Shown: positions 36,270 through 46,680 of the stretch, piece by piece
Layout of the letters: every line of letters starts with the position of its first letter
Position numbering within the stretch: the stretch's first letter is position 1
Assembly (NCBI GenBank): GCA_026936335.1
Contig: JAPMXV010000062.1
Coordinates: 62,001-126,000 of the forward strand
Origin: Mantamonas sphyraenae
Taxonomy: Eukaryota > CRuMs > Mantamonadidae
Reading direction: 5' to 3'
Length of the DNA stretch: 64,000 bases
Position numbers and translations under genes: made by a program
Notes under the pieces: generated by a model
The model's input: the letters and a program-made list of their open reading frames with translations, nothing else
What the model was told of the DNA's origin: nothing
Databases searched by the model: none

Positions 36270-36923
36270 CTCCTCGGCTGTCGTTGATGAGCGATGCAAG
36301 CTCGTTGGCAAAGGCAGCTGTGCCCCCTAAACCCAACAGGTCGCCAAGGACGTCCTCTTCGTCAGAGTAGACAAGCGGTTGTCTCCGTTGCGGTTGGTTT
36401 TGCTTGCGTCGCCGCTTCCCTTCGGGCGACACGCTGCCTGCTGGGAGCCCACGCTTGCCCGACGCGACACTGCGCCGTTTCGCCTTGTTCTCTGCCTCTA
36501 TGGCTTCGCGTGCTGTTGCATAGTCCTCCAGCAGCTGGCCCATCTGCTCCATGTATTGCACAGCTTGCGTTTGAAATCGTCCAGTTCGCGACGCCAACAC
36601 CTCACGAGCCCTCTGGGCCTGCACCTCGGCATGTTTCATCTCCATGTATCCGTTCAGCATCTCCTCCAGAGGCCGCATGGGTTTCTAAGCGCCCGAGACA
36701 AGCCCACCCACGCATGTGCACAGCGTCCTGCGTCAGTTTGCTCGTTTGTTCCTGACGTGATCACCCACAAACCCCCCCGGCTGCTTTCACTCACCACCGC
36801 CTTGACTCGCTTCAGCATCCGCGACGACATCGATAGTTGCATCTGCATGGCCGCATCCTTGTATTTGTGCCGTTTCAGGAAGCTGTGCACCACATGCAAC
36901 AGCTCTGGCTCGCTGAGCTCCAT
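35920..36923 (-). CDS. LisH-domain protein with disordered, CAG-rich tail
   Basis: Exons 36923-36795 and 36684-35920, 297 residues; the 110-nt intron is phase 0. The N-terminus is a LisH-like dimerisation motif (ELLHVVHSFLKRHKYKDAA), followed by a helical part (LLEDYATAREAIEAENKAKRR) and a Ser/acidic tail with basic nuclear-signal-like KRRRK. Treacle-like nucleolar proteins begin with LisH and have Ser/acidic tails, but that is only a resemblance. An in-frame ATG about 33 nt upstream is a possible alternative start. It is divergent from the FKBP gene with 64 bp between ATGs. Confidence 0.65.
36122..36270 (-). repeat. CTG/CAG runs coding poly-Ser/Ala
   Basis: Several CTG runs on the + strand (AGC/GCA codons on the coding strand) give serine and alanine tracts in the LisH protein tail. 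Confidence 0.75.
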
Positions 36924-36987
36924 CTCCCCGTCGTCGTCTTTGCTGCACCAGCGCATCCACCAGAAACAACAAACAACAAACCCAGCA
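36924..36987. promoter_or_regulatory. 64-bp divergent promoter, LisH gene / FKBP gene
   Basis: Among the shortest intervals between divergent ATGs in the window. It holds an AACAAACAACAAACC A-rich leader on the + side and no TATA box. Both products look nuclear/nucleolar, so shared expression is plausible but is inference. Confidence 0.3.
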
Positions 36988-38138
36988 ATGGATCCCGAAT
37001 TCTTTGGCGTGGTTGTCACGGACGAAGGTCTGATGCAGGCAGAGCTGCCGTTCACTGTGCATCTCTCGCGTGCAGTGCTGGTGCCCAAGGGCAAGAGCAG
37101 CTCGCCGGTCTACCTCAAGATGTACTTGGTCAACGAGGCGGATTCCGACGACGAAGACGAGGAGGAGCAGGAGGAGGAGAGCTACGTGCTGGCTGTGCTC
37201 ACGCCGGGCAAGGAAGGTGAGGAAGGGGTCGCCGGAAGGGAGCTTGAGTTGTCGAAAAGTCCGCGACATGCACTTGGGCAGTCACTGACACGTGCGAGAG
37301 GGCACCTGGACGGCTGGGGTACCACTCACACCCTACAGAGCAAGTGTCGCTGGACCACTACATTGCAAAAGGCTCTGTGCTCACCCTGGGCATCGAGGGA
37401 GGCAAGGGAAGCGTGCATGTGACGGGCTGGGCGCAGGACGACGGCGACGAGGACGAGACGACGCTGGATTTCGGTGACGAGGAGGAAGACGAGGAAGAAG
37501 AAGAAGAGGCGCAGGAGGAGGACAAGCAGGAGGCGTCCAAGAAGAGCAGCAGCAGCAGCAGCAGCAGCAACAAGACTCCGAAGAAGGAGGAGAACAAGAA
37601 GGCGAGCAGTGCCACGCCGTCGAGCAGCAAGAAGCGCAGCAGCACCGACAGTGCGGCAGAGGAAAAGGGAAAGCAGAGTGCCAACAAGAAGCAGCGTGTG
37701 GAGGCAGATGCAAAGGCAAGCAGCAGCAGCAGCAGCAGCAGCAGTGGCAAGAAGGAGGCAAAGAGCAAGAAGAGTGAGCAGACAGATGCAGTGAGCGATG
37801 ATGGCAGGCAGAAGCGTCTCAACAGTGGTCTGGAGATGAAGGAGGTGTTGTTTGGCACTGGCAAGAAGGTGAAGCGAGGAGCCACTGTGGAGGTGCACTA
37901 CAAGGGCTACTTCCTCAACGGCAAGGTGTTTGACAAGAGCACACGCAAGCCGCTCAAGTTCCGCGTGGGCACGGGTCAGGTCATCAAGGGCTTTGAGCAG
38001 GGTGTCATGGGCATGCAGCAGGGAGGCCGTCGCACACTCAAGATCCCCCCACACCTCGGCTACGGCTCCCGTCGCCAGGGCGAAATCCCGGGCAACTCCA
38101 CCCTCATGTTTGACATCAATCTCGTCAGCATCCACTAA
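36988..38138 (+). CDS. Nucleoplasmin-like FKBP (nuclear peptidyl-prolyl isomerase)
   Basis: Exons 36988-37216 and 37339-38138, 342 residues. An N-terminal nucleoplasmin-like domain starts MDPEFFGVVV and includes VYLKMYLVNEAD, then acidic A-tracts, with VSLDHYIAKGSVLTLGI after the splice. A Lys/Ser/Glu linker follows. The C-terminal FKBP domain has VEVHYKGYFLNGKVFDKS, VIKGFEQGVMGMQQGG and the terminal FDINLVSI. The order matches Fpr3/Fpr4 and insect FKBP39, which bind histones in the nucleus or nucleolus and isomerise prolines in histone tails. Active-site aromatics seem present (Y, F, W-to-variable). Intron phase 1 joins AAG-GAA-G to AG-CAA. Confidence 0.88.
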
Positions 38139-38227
38139 GGAAAGGGACGCACGGTCCCAATGTGAGCCAAACAATCAAAAAAAGCTTCCGCTCGTTTTCC
38201 CGTGTCTGCCCGTGCTGCACTGCACAC

Positions 38228-40199
38228 ATGTCATCTCGTCGTCCACGCCAACGTGCACGTGACGTGACCACATCACGAGTGGGCAGTGCCACGCGAGCTT
38301 TGGATGACTATCTCGAGCGAGAGATGCAGGCCGACCCGTCGGCGTTTGTCAACGTGTCGTTGGATGAGGCCAGGTGAGTTTGTCCCCACATCACACACAC
38401 ACACATACACACACACGACACCATCTCACAATCCAACACAATCCGGTGCATGCTTTCTTGCGTGTCCAATCGTGCACGAGCAGGGTGGTCAGCACGGAAG
38501 CGCTGCTGGCGCAAATGAAGCGAGAGCGAGCACAGCGTCGCAAAGCCCAGGCCCGGGCAGAGGAGGAGCAGGCCCAGGAAACAGCGAAAACTGCTGTGCA
38601 GCCAGAGAATTGTATAGAGAGCTGCAGGAGGAGAGTGTGCGCCGCGTGAAGCTGCTGCAGGAGCAACAAGAGGCTCGGCAGGCTCGCTTTGCCGCTTTGG
38701 AGAAGTCGTTGCAACGAGCGCGGGCAAGCGAACGGCCAGACGGCCACAGCCACAACCACGACGTTGCCGCCCGTGACGACGATGACGACGATGACGACGA
38801 TGTCCGTGATCATGACAATGACCAAGACGTCCCCATGGACATGCGTATGCTGCTGTCATCAAGCCGTGGATTCGCTCAGCACGACGGGAGCGATGACGAG
38901 ACGGAACGATTTGTACAAAGCCGCGTGTCCGCCAGCAGTCAGAAGCGCATGCACATTGTGCAGGAATACCTCGATGGATTGCAGTCGCGTGTGATGAACA
39001 CAGACTCGTACCTGCCGGAGCCTGTGGAGCACGTTCAGGGCGACTCAGTGTACCGTGCCACCGCCGAGCTGCTCAAGTCCCAACTGCACAGCGAGCAGCA
39101 GACCTGGCCCGCCTGGGCACCCTCCAGTTACAGGAGACACTAAGGCAATCGCTTCGTGCAGCACGGACCCATGACGACGACGATGGCGCCATGGCCAAAG
39201 TCCGTCAGGATGTTTTCGAGCAAACTGTCAGCAAACCGCTCCTTGCCGGCGCCGCTGCTCAGCCACGAGGCATCTCTGCCGGCTCGTCAGCCAGCACTAC
39301 CACACGTAGAACGACCACGGACGCATCCGCAGGCAAAACACGTGTGCATCGTGCCCCTGTCGTCGACGGACGACTCGATGACAGTCACATCGACTCACTC
39401 ATGGTCAACCCGTCCACCCTGCACGTGCGTGGTGCCGCTGCTGTCATGGAGTTTGACCAGGAGCGTGTGGAAGAATCGCAACAGCGTGTGCAACACCACG
39501 ACGTCTTCAACCGGCCGATGCGGCCCAACTTTGCCACTGTTCGCGCCGTGAAACCACGCTCCGCGGCAAAGAACACCCCGCGCGTACCTTCAACCCAACC
39601 CGGTGTACATATCGCAGGTACGGCGGCCTACCACGTGCGTATCATTGACGACGAAGAGGTCAACGTCGGCAAGAGTGACAACCACCTCGCGCAGCCCATC
39701 CCCACACCGCTCCCGTTCCCGCACACCGTCGCCCACCCCATCCACCACCAGCACAAACTCCACATCGACCTATCCGCGATCCATCCTCAAGAATAGCCAG
39801 CGCAGCACACAACCCTCTTCAGCTGCAGTTTCATCCAACGCCGTCCCGTCCAAAGCCTTGCGCTTCACAGGCTATGAACAGACCGCGTTTGCCGACGACA
39901 ACACCTTTGTGGGCATGAACGACTTTGAGACAGTGCCACCCGCGCAGCAGACTGCACTCGAGCGCATACGCCACATGGAACACTTCCGCGACGAGTTGAA
40001 TCGAACGCGCGACACCATGCACAAGCACTCATGCACAAGCAACTCTGCAGACAGGGTCTTTCTCGACTGGGACGACCATGAGCTCCGTTCAGAGACGGCG
40101 TTGCAGGCCCTCCGCCTCCAGGAGATGCAACAACACGGCCTCGTGCGCCATGTCGGACAAGGTGGTGTTGCATGGTTCCAGCCCAGAGCCACAAGGTGA
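38228..40199 (+). CDS. Coiled-coil/disordered protein of unknown function, frame broken
   Basis: Exon 1 38228-38373 (MSSRRPRQRARDVTTSR...) splices to 38484 onward. The coding then moves frame at about 38600 (-1, one missing G between CAG and CC restores ARELYRELQEES), about 39110 (-1, one missing C restores ARLGTLQLQETLRQSLRAA) and about 39750 (+1, uncertain). Charged heptad-like helices are prominent (EALLAQMKRERAQRRKAQAR), with an Asp/His-rich insert near 38770. The last part (39840-40190) has DDNTFVGMNDFETVPP and ends at TGA 40199. No family is recognised. It may be an intact gene with base errors or a young pseudogene; coding-like composition in each segment favours the first. Confidence 0.5.
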
Positions 40200-40240
40200 A
40201 CGCCGCTTGTTTGTACAAGGGAATGCATTGTTCTTCCTTC

Positions 40241-42379
40241 TCACACACTCCTGACTCTCCCCGTGGCACGCATGACCTGATAAAAGGCAATGGTTGCCCC
40301 CAGCACCATCAATCCAAAGTGCTTCTTCACATACGCCTCGCGCACAGGCTCAAACTGCTCCACCAAACGCTCCTTGGTCAGTGTGGCTGGCAACAGGTCA
40401 CCAAACACACGCAGTTCGCTGTGGTCCTCAATGCGGCCCCACTTGGCCTCAAACAGGTCCGCTCTCGCCTGCAGCTTGGCCAGCGATTTGCGCAAGCCCT
40501 CATCCACCATCCAGTTGGCAAAGTATTTGCTGGCCATGACCACCGCAAATACAGCCCACAATCCACCAATGTCTGCCCATCCGTCTGCGCTGTCGTTGAA
40601 CTGGCAGCTGAGGATGCATGTGGACGGGTCGTTGAACGCATAGTCGATCGTCACTGCCAGCGGCATCAGCACCACCGTGATGTGTTCGCTCAACAGATCC
40701 TGTGCACTAAACAGGATGTACTTGCGCTTGCGCATCATGTGTCTGTACAGATCGTACGTCTCACGTCGATACTCGCTCTGGAACAATTCCAGCGTCGCCT
40801 TGTGTGAATCAACGCAAACCCAGCCCCAGGCCACATCGAACCACTTTTCAATCAGGCCCAGATCACGAATCACCAAGCGCACAACCAACGCAAGGGTCAT
40901 CAGCACAAACAGCAGCCAGTCAAAGTTGGCCGTGTCGTACGATTGCACAAAGAACAGTTCGCTCAGCTGGTCGTCAAAGAACGTCACAATGGACACCAGC
41001 GGCAAGTGGACGTACGCATTGGTTGCGTACAGTGTGATTTTCCACCAGGCCAGGGTAACAAGGAGGAGCACCACCACGTAGAGAACATAGATCAGAAACT
41101 TGGCTCCTGTTCCCTCCACCGCCCGTTGCAGACCTACAAGCACCGCGGGCACAGCAGGTGCACCAAACAACAGATGGGCCGCACTCATGGCCCATCCGTG
41201 GCTGTACCGAGTGCGTGGGTGACCCCGAAACTGCTCGTATGCCAGAAAACCCCAGATGACAAACACCAAGGTGAACAGATAGCCGTACGCCTCGTCTGAA
41301 CTCAACCCGATGACCACAGAGAGTGTGTTGACCACGACGGCATGCACAATCACTTGGATCAGTGCCATGAACACGCCGGTGAGATTGGCGCGATCTTTGC
41401 CCGGATGCTCCTCCCAGCCCGCATACAACTGCAACTCCCTCTCCATTTCCAGGTCTTCGATCTCGTCGTCTGTCAATGGCCGGTCGCCCACCAGTTGGAC
41501 GCCGCTGTTCTGTCGAAGGAGCGCCATGAGCGCCGGCGTAATTTCTTGCTTCCTGCGAACCTCTTCTGTGCCACGCGATTCAATGTCCACCATCCCCGAC
41601 GGCAGTTGCGACTCGTCCGACGCCACCGACTGTGCGCCACCCACGCGTCCCATCTGCTCGTCCCCCTCGTCAGCCGTCGCCTGCGGCTGTGCCCGCAGGG
41701 GGCCGCCGTCCGTTGTTTCGGCGCGTTTGTCCTGGAGCGATGGCAACGTCGGAAGAGCGGCCATTTCCAGGCCGCCCGTGCGAGCGATGTGTTTGTCCGA
41801 ACTCGGCACCACGCTGCTGCTGCGACGCAATTGTTCCTCGGCTTGTTCCACCTTTTGCTTGTGTTTCACCAACATGGGCGGATCGTCCACGTCGGGCGTG
41901 CGGAAGAACAAGCGACCGTCCCACAAGCCGTTTCGTTTGCGCCACACCACCTCGTAGATGGCAGGCACAATCAGCACCGTTGTCACCAGCGTAGCCACGT
42001 AGAAATAGTTGGTTTCTGTTGCAAAGTCGATTTGGTAGCACTTTTGAGGGCAATTGCCCACCGTATGGGTGGGTGAGAAGTAGGCGTACCACGCAACCGC
42101 CTGGTGCACCCCTACCAGCAACAGCGTCAGACCACGCCACTCCCACTCGCTCAGCAGTCGCTCCCCATACGACGCTCTGTATAGATACATGCGGTAAGTG
42201 TCTGCCGCCAGGTAGAAAATGACCGCTGGCGCCACCAGAGTCTGTCGAATCAGCACCATTTCCAAAACCCCAATCCCAAGCGTCACCACCATCAGTGCAA
42301 ACAACGTCAACGTCATCGGTTGCGTCAGATACGACCAGGCACCCGCCAACAGGCGCCCAGCATGGGAGATGATTCGCAT
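40241..42379 (-). CDS. Polytopic (~12 TM) membrane protein, copy B of an inverted pair
   Basis: Single exon, 712 residues from ATG 42379. It is a paralog of the 31140-33200 gene with the same segment order: LVAPAVIFYLAADTYRM, THTVGNCPQKCYQIDF, RQNSGVQLVGDRPLT, LQLYAGWEEHPGKDRANL and the shared C-terminal half. The polar loop (~41560-41900) differs in length and content (Gln/Ser-rich rather than Ala-rich). At DNA level 40501-40680 differs from the other copy at about 2 of 180 positions, whereas the N-terminal third is far more diverged. It converges with the coiled-coil gene (41 bp) and is divergent from WDR6. Function unknown. Confidence 0.85.
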   Translation of the reverse strand: MRIISHAGRLLAGAWSYLTQPMTLTLFALMVVTLGIGVLEMVLIRQTLVAPAVIFYLAADTYRMYLYRASYGERLLSEWEWRGLTLLLVGVHQAVAWYAYFSPTHTVGNCPQKCYQIDFATETNYFYVATLVTTVLIVPAIYEVVWRKRNGLWDGRLFFRTPDVDDPPMLVKHKQKVEQAEEQLRRSSSVVPSSDKHIARTGGLEMAALPTLPSLQDKRAETTDGGPLRAQPQATADEGDEQMGRVGGAQSVASDESQLPSGMVDIESRGTEEVRRKQEITPALMALLRQNSGVQLVGDRPLTDDEIEDLEMERELQLYAGWEEHPGKDRANLTGVFMALIQVIVHAVVVNTLSVVIGLSSDEAYGYLFTLVFVIWGFLAYEQFRGHPRTRYSHGWAMSAAHLLFGAPAVPAVLVGLQRAVEGTGAKFLIYVLYVVVLLLVTLAWWKITLYATNAYVHLPLVSIVTFFDDQLSELFFVQSYDTANFDWLLFVLMTLALVVRLVIRDLGLIEKWFDVAWGWVCVDSHKATLELFQSEYRRETYDLYRHMMRKRKYILFSAQDLLSEHITVVLMPLAVTIDYAFNDPSTCILSCQFNDSADGWADIGGLWAVFAVVMASKYFANWMVDEGLRKSLAKLQARADLFEAKWGRIEDHSELRVFGDLLPATLTKERLVEQFEPVREAYVKKHFGLMVLGATIAFYQVMRATGRVRSV

Positions 42380-42442
42380 TGCCAGCACCTGCGCCGTCGT
42401 TGCTGCACACCAACACAATCCCCCGTGCTCTGTGCGCTGTGC

Positions 42443-42482
<40 letters not shown>

Positions 42483-42554
42483 CACACGTACACACCACAG
42501 GGACGCTGTGTGTGCACACATATTTTCCACAAGCAAACAGTTTGCTCGAAAACG
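42380..42554. promoter_or_regulatory. Divergent interval with CA microsatellite, 12-TM copy B / WDR6
   Basis: 175 bp between ATGs, with an uninterrupted (AC)n tract at about 42451-42479. No TATA box. Such a tract can form left-handed DNA or exclude nucleosomes; its role here is unknown. Confidence 0.4.
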
Positions 42555-45500
42555 ATGCAGTTTGCAGGCAGCGACTCGATCCTGACCGAGTTCCTGAAGA
42601 AGACGGTCATCATCGCGCCGGTGACCGCGCTGTGCCTCTCCACGTCACAGAAGTATGTATACGCGGGCATTGGACCCAGTCTGCATGTCTTTGATGTCCA
42701 CACCGGTGAACTGGTCAACAAGAAGCGCATCCTCGAATCGGGCCGCGTGCATGGCATCTCAGTCGGTAAGTTCAGCCCCGTCGCCCCTGTGTGCCCATAC
42801 ACCCACTCACATTGGGTTCAAATCGGTCATGCGTCGCAACCACGTGTACAGCCGGTCCCGTGATGCTAGTGTACGGCCAGAAGCTAGCCAAGGTGTGTCA
42901 GCTTGTCGACCTTCTCGCCTTTGAGCTGCAGGGAACAACCTCGACCGACAGCCAGGCCGAGTACCACCCTGTCTATTCAGAGACGCAGATTGAGGTGGCC
43001 TACGCGCTGCCCGGGTTTGAGGATTGGATCTGGAGTGCGCAGTTGCTGCCGGCCTCCCTCTTTGACGGCATCCCGCTTCCCAGCCCGGGTCTCGACACAG
43101 CTGGAGGCAGTAGCAACAGTGGCAGTGGGGCTATGAACACAGGTGGAGGCATGGATCGAACCACGTCGACCGCGTCCTTTGGCGGGGTGGCAGGTGCCTC
43201 CGATGCCATGCTTGAACACCCGTATGTCATCTTTGCCCTGGGTCACAACCAAGTTCAGGTGTGGGATTGGACCAACCGCTGCATGTTGTATGCACTCACC
43301 TGCCAGGAACGCTCCACTCTCTACTCGGCCTCCTTCTATGTCCACGCACCGTCGCACACCCTAATGGTCACCGCAGGCACTGTCTACAACCAAGTGCTCA
43401 TCTGGGACGCCATGCCACGTGTGGCACAGCCCTTGTCCAAGTCCTCGTCTTTGCCTTCATCGTCATCATCGGATGTGGACGACGGCGACGACGACGACGA
43501 GGCCCCGCTCCTCGACGAAAGCCGCGTCGCCCCGTGCTCTTTCGTCTAGAAGGCCATGACGGCGTCATCTTCCGTCTGGTGTGGTGTGCAGATGAACCAG
43601 AACATGAGGACGCAGACGGCCTGTCCATGCTGACCTGCTCCGATGACCGTTCGCTGCGCATCTGGACGGGTTTCTCGCGCACGCAATTCGCCGAGGCAAG
43701 CCAACCCGAGCACGAACGAACGTTTTATGGACACGTGTCGCGTGTGTGGGACTGTTTGCTGCTGCCCAACCGTGTGATCAGCGTGGGCGAGGATTTCACT
43801 TGCCGTGTGTGGCACCGCGCAACAGGCCAGCAGTTGGCCATGTTTGACGGCCACAACGCAAAGAACGTGCGTCGCTTGGTTTACGTGGCGTCCCTGGACC
43901 TGGTCATTGTGGGTGTCGACGACAGTTCCATCCACCTGTGGCAGCTGGACACGCTGGAACAGCAGCTGGCCAACCTGGAGATGGACAAAAAGATGTGGCA
44001 GAGCGACAGCAAAGCACACGCATCCTTCCTCACCCTTCCCGCTGGCCAATCGCCACGCAGCGTCGAATTGGCAGACATGCATTCGTTGTACGTCTGCAGT
44101 GTCCAAGGCAGCGTATGGGCCACTTCCATTGGTCACGAACAGGACCTGGACGCGGACAGCGAGGACTCACGCAAGTGGACTCTGTTGTACGACGAGCCCG
44201 AACACCCACTGCTCAACACAGCCCTGTCGGGCGACCTGAGATGGCTTGCCTGCACGTCATCGCGAGCTCGAATGGCCGTCATTGACGTGACCACCGCCGA
44301 CACACAATCCAACAACACGCTGGCACGCGCCCTGTGCTGGGATGCACACAGCTCGAACGGCGACATCAAGGTGGCCTGGGATGTGCCCCGTGCTATGGTG
44401 TGTGAAAACGCCAGTGTGCAGTACAAAGCACGTCGTGAGCGTCTGCTTCAGGACTCCACTCGTCGCATGCTCATGACTGCCTCCTCCTCGGGTGAGCTGC
44501 GCTGCTGGCTGCTGGATCTGTCCCAGCAGGAGCAGGAGGATGACGGCGACGGCGACGCCGATTCTGCCGGTGGCCTCTCGGTCTCGCTGTTGGGCACCAC
44601 CATCATCCGTGCAAAGAATAACAAGATCACAAGCATGGCTGTGATCCGTGAACATCGTCTGCTGCTTGCCGGTGGATCTCGTGGCGTGTTGCATGTGTTT
44701 GAACTACCACCAGACGACAGCCAGGCCGAGAGTGATCCCTCCAAGTGGGATCACATGGACGAGATGCCATGTTTGCAAACCATGACTGTGCATGGTAGCC
44801 ATCCCGTGTCTGCCATCGACGTCATCAGCGCGGTCAAGCTGCGCTCCTGCGGACGCGACGGCCATTTCAACCACTACCGCGTGACCAAACACCTGCTGGA
44901 GGACGAGGCGGCGTCGGCGTCATCCACAACCACACCAAGCACGTCCTCTTCATCATCCTCATCATCCTCATCATCTCCATCATCTCCATCATCCTCGCTG
45001 GCTGTGGTGTGCACTCAGCGACACAACAACTCAAACAAGACAGCATTTGTCGAGTCGGTGCTTGTGAGTGAGCACGGCCAATCGCTGCTGGTGGGATTCC
45101 ACTCGTACCACTTTGTGGTGTGGAACTGGAGCACGGAAGAGCAGCTGCTGAAGCTCTTTTGCGGCGGCGGGCGCCGCAAGTGGGCATTTACTGCAGCCCT
45201 GGATCCCCTTCGCTACTGCATGGCGTATGTGCGCCAAGGAAAGGTGGTATTGACGCAGCAACGACAGCCGGTGGTGCAAAAGCACCAAATCCTGTCCAAC
45301 TTCCACTCGCAGGGTTGCCTGGCCGTCTCATTCTTCAATTTCTGGGGTAAACCCAAACGCAAAGCACAGTACCTGCTGACCGGCTCGCCCGATGGCACCG
45401 TCAAGATGTGGAGGTACGCAGACCGCGAGTTTGAAGAGGCGATGGACGGCGGGGCGCTGCTGCGCTCGTCTATGGATTGTGTCAACACCATGAGCGGTCA

Positions 45501-46647
45501 TGGGGCCATTGTATGCTGTCTCGTCGTGGACCAGCACCCCAACGGGCCTTTCCTTGTGTTCTCTGGCGGCGGAAACAGTTTGATCAAGTGCTGGCAATTG
45601 CGCAAGCCCGTGTTTGGCGGCGACCGAACACCCGACTGGACCGCCGTGTACAGTTGGCACATCAAAAACATTGATGCCGAGTGCCGTGTGGTCAGCATCA
45701 CAGCGTTCAGCATCAAAACACAGGAGCAGTTGCGCATGCATGTGGTCGTCGCCGGCTGTTCCGACGCATCCCTGTGTGTGTTTGGATACAACGACACGCG
45801 CACCGACGTGCAACTGCTCGCCAAGTTGGAATTCCACACGCCTGCCTTGTGCATGCAACATTTCCATCCGCGTGTGCCAGACTCCGACCGCTGCCTGCAC
45901 ATGGTCGCTGTGGGTGGCACCGACGGCTGCGTCACCACATTTGACCTCACACCCCTCGTCGATGCCTACGAACGCGAGCAGGAGGCAATGGGTGTGCCTT
46001 CACGAGGCGACGTCGTGCGCCAGATGCATGCGCACTACCGCAGCGACCCACCCACGATCTTTACGGGCGACAAACACGCAGAGGCAAAGGAGAAGTCGGG
46101 CAAAGCGGCTCACAAGCGACGCACGGGCGCGTGGGTGTTTGATGAGGACCATGACGAGCTGTGGCCTCCCCTGCGTGTCATTGCTCAGGTGCACCAGAGT
46201 GGCGTCAACTGCATGGCCATGACCCCCGTCGGCGATTCCGGACGTGAGTGGACTCTAGCCACAGGAGGCGACGATCAGGCACTGTCGGTGTTGCACATCC
46301 ATGTCCAGGTGAGTGGCGAGGAGGACGAGGGAGAGGAAACGCCAGTGCTCCAGGTCGGCGACAGGCCCATTCGCATGGAGAGGGCGCATGCTGCCGCCGT
46401 GAATGGGGTGGCGTTGCGAGACGGAGTGTTGTTCAGCACGGGGATTGACCAGCGCCTGCTGGTGTGGCGCGTGGACGAGGAAGCGCAAGAATTGGAGTTG
46501 CTGGAGCTCGCTTGTGCCATGCTGGAGATCGCAGACATCAGTGCCATGGCTGTGCGCAAACGAGCCGACCACCTCTACGCCGTGGCTGTGGTTGGTGCCG
46601 GCATGGAGGTCGTAGAGATCAAGCTGCGAGGCATGATGCCAAACTGA
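42555..46647 (+). CDS. WDR6: WDR6-like WD-repeat protein (tRNA 2'-O-methylation partner)
   Basis: Exons 42555-42765 and 42852-46647, about 1335 residues. WDR6 (yeast Rtt10/Trm734) partners FTSJ1/Trm7 for 2'-O-methylation of tRNA position 34. It is a WD-repeat protein throughout: PVTALCLSTSQKYVYAGIG, then LEGHDGVIFRLVW, TCSDDRSLRIW, GHVSRVWDCLLLPNRVISVG and EDFTCRVWH. The 'LISVGEDCTCLVW'-like block and its spacing are the reason for the name. Ser/acidic inserts at 43440-43510 and 44885-45000 interrupt blades. The frame moves by -1 near 43525; one extra C in GAAAGCCGCGT restores SRRRPVLFRLEGHDG and the total length becomes a multiple of three. It ends 33 bp from KICS2. Confidence 0.82.
44935..45000 (+). 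repeat. TCATCC/TCATCT serine-codon repeat
   Basis: Imperfect TCATC repeats in frame in WDR6 encode a Ser/Pro loop between two blades. Confidence 0.7.
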
Positions 46648-46680
46648 GAGATTGGAAGACATTTTCAATGGACATTCGAC

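Noticed and set aside
42800-42830. GGTTCAAATC, a good tRNA B-box, in the WDR6 intron
   Set aside because: The bases around it do not form the five-pair T-stem and there is no A-box or acceptor stem at tRNA spacing.
900-43530. Programmed -1 frameshifting as an explanation for frame breaks
   Set aside because: None of the sites shows a slippery heptamer, contexts differ, and most genes are single-copy housekeeping proteins not known to use it. One-base deletions are simpler.
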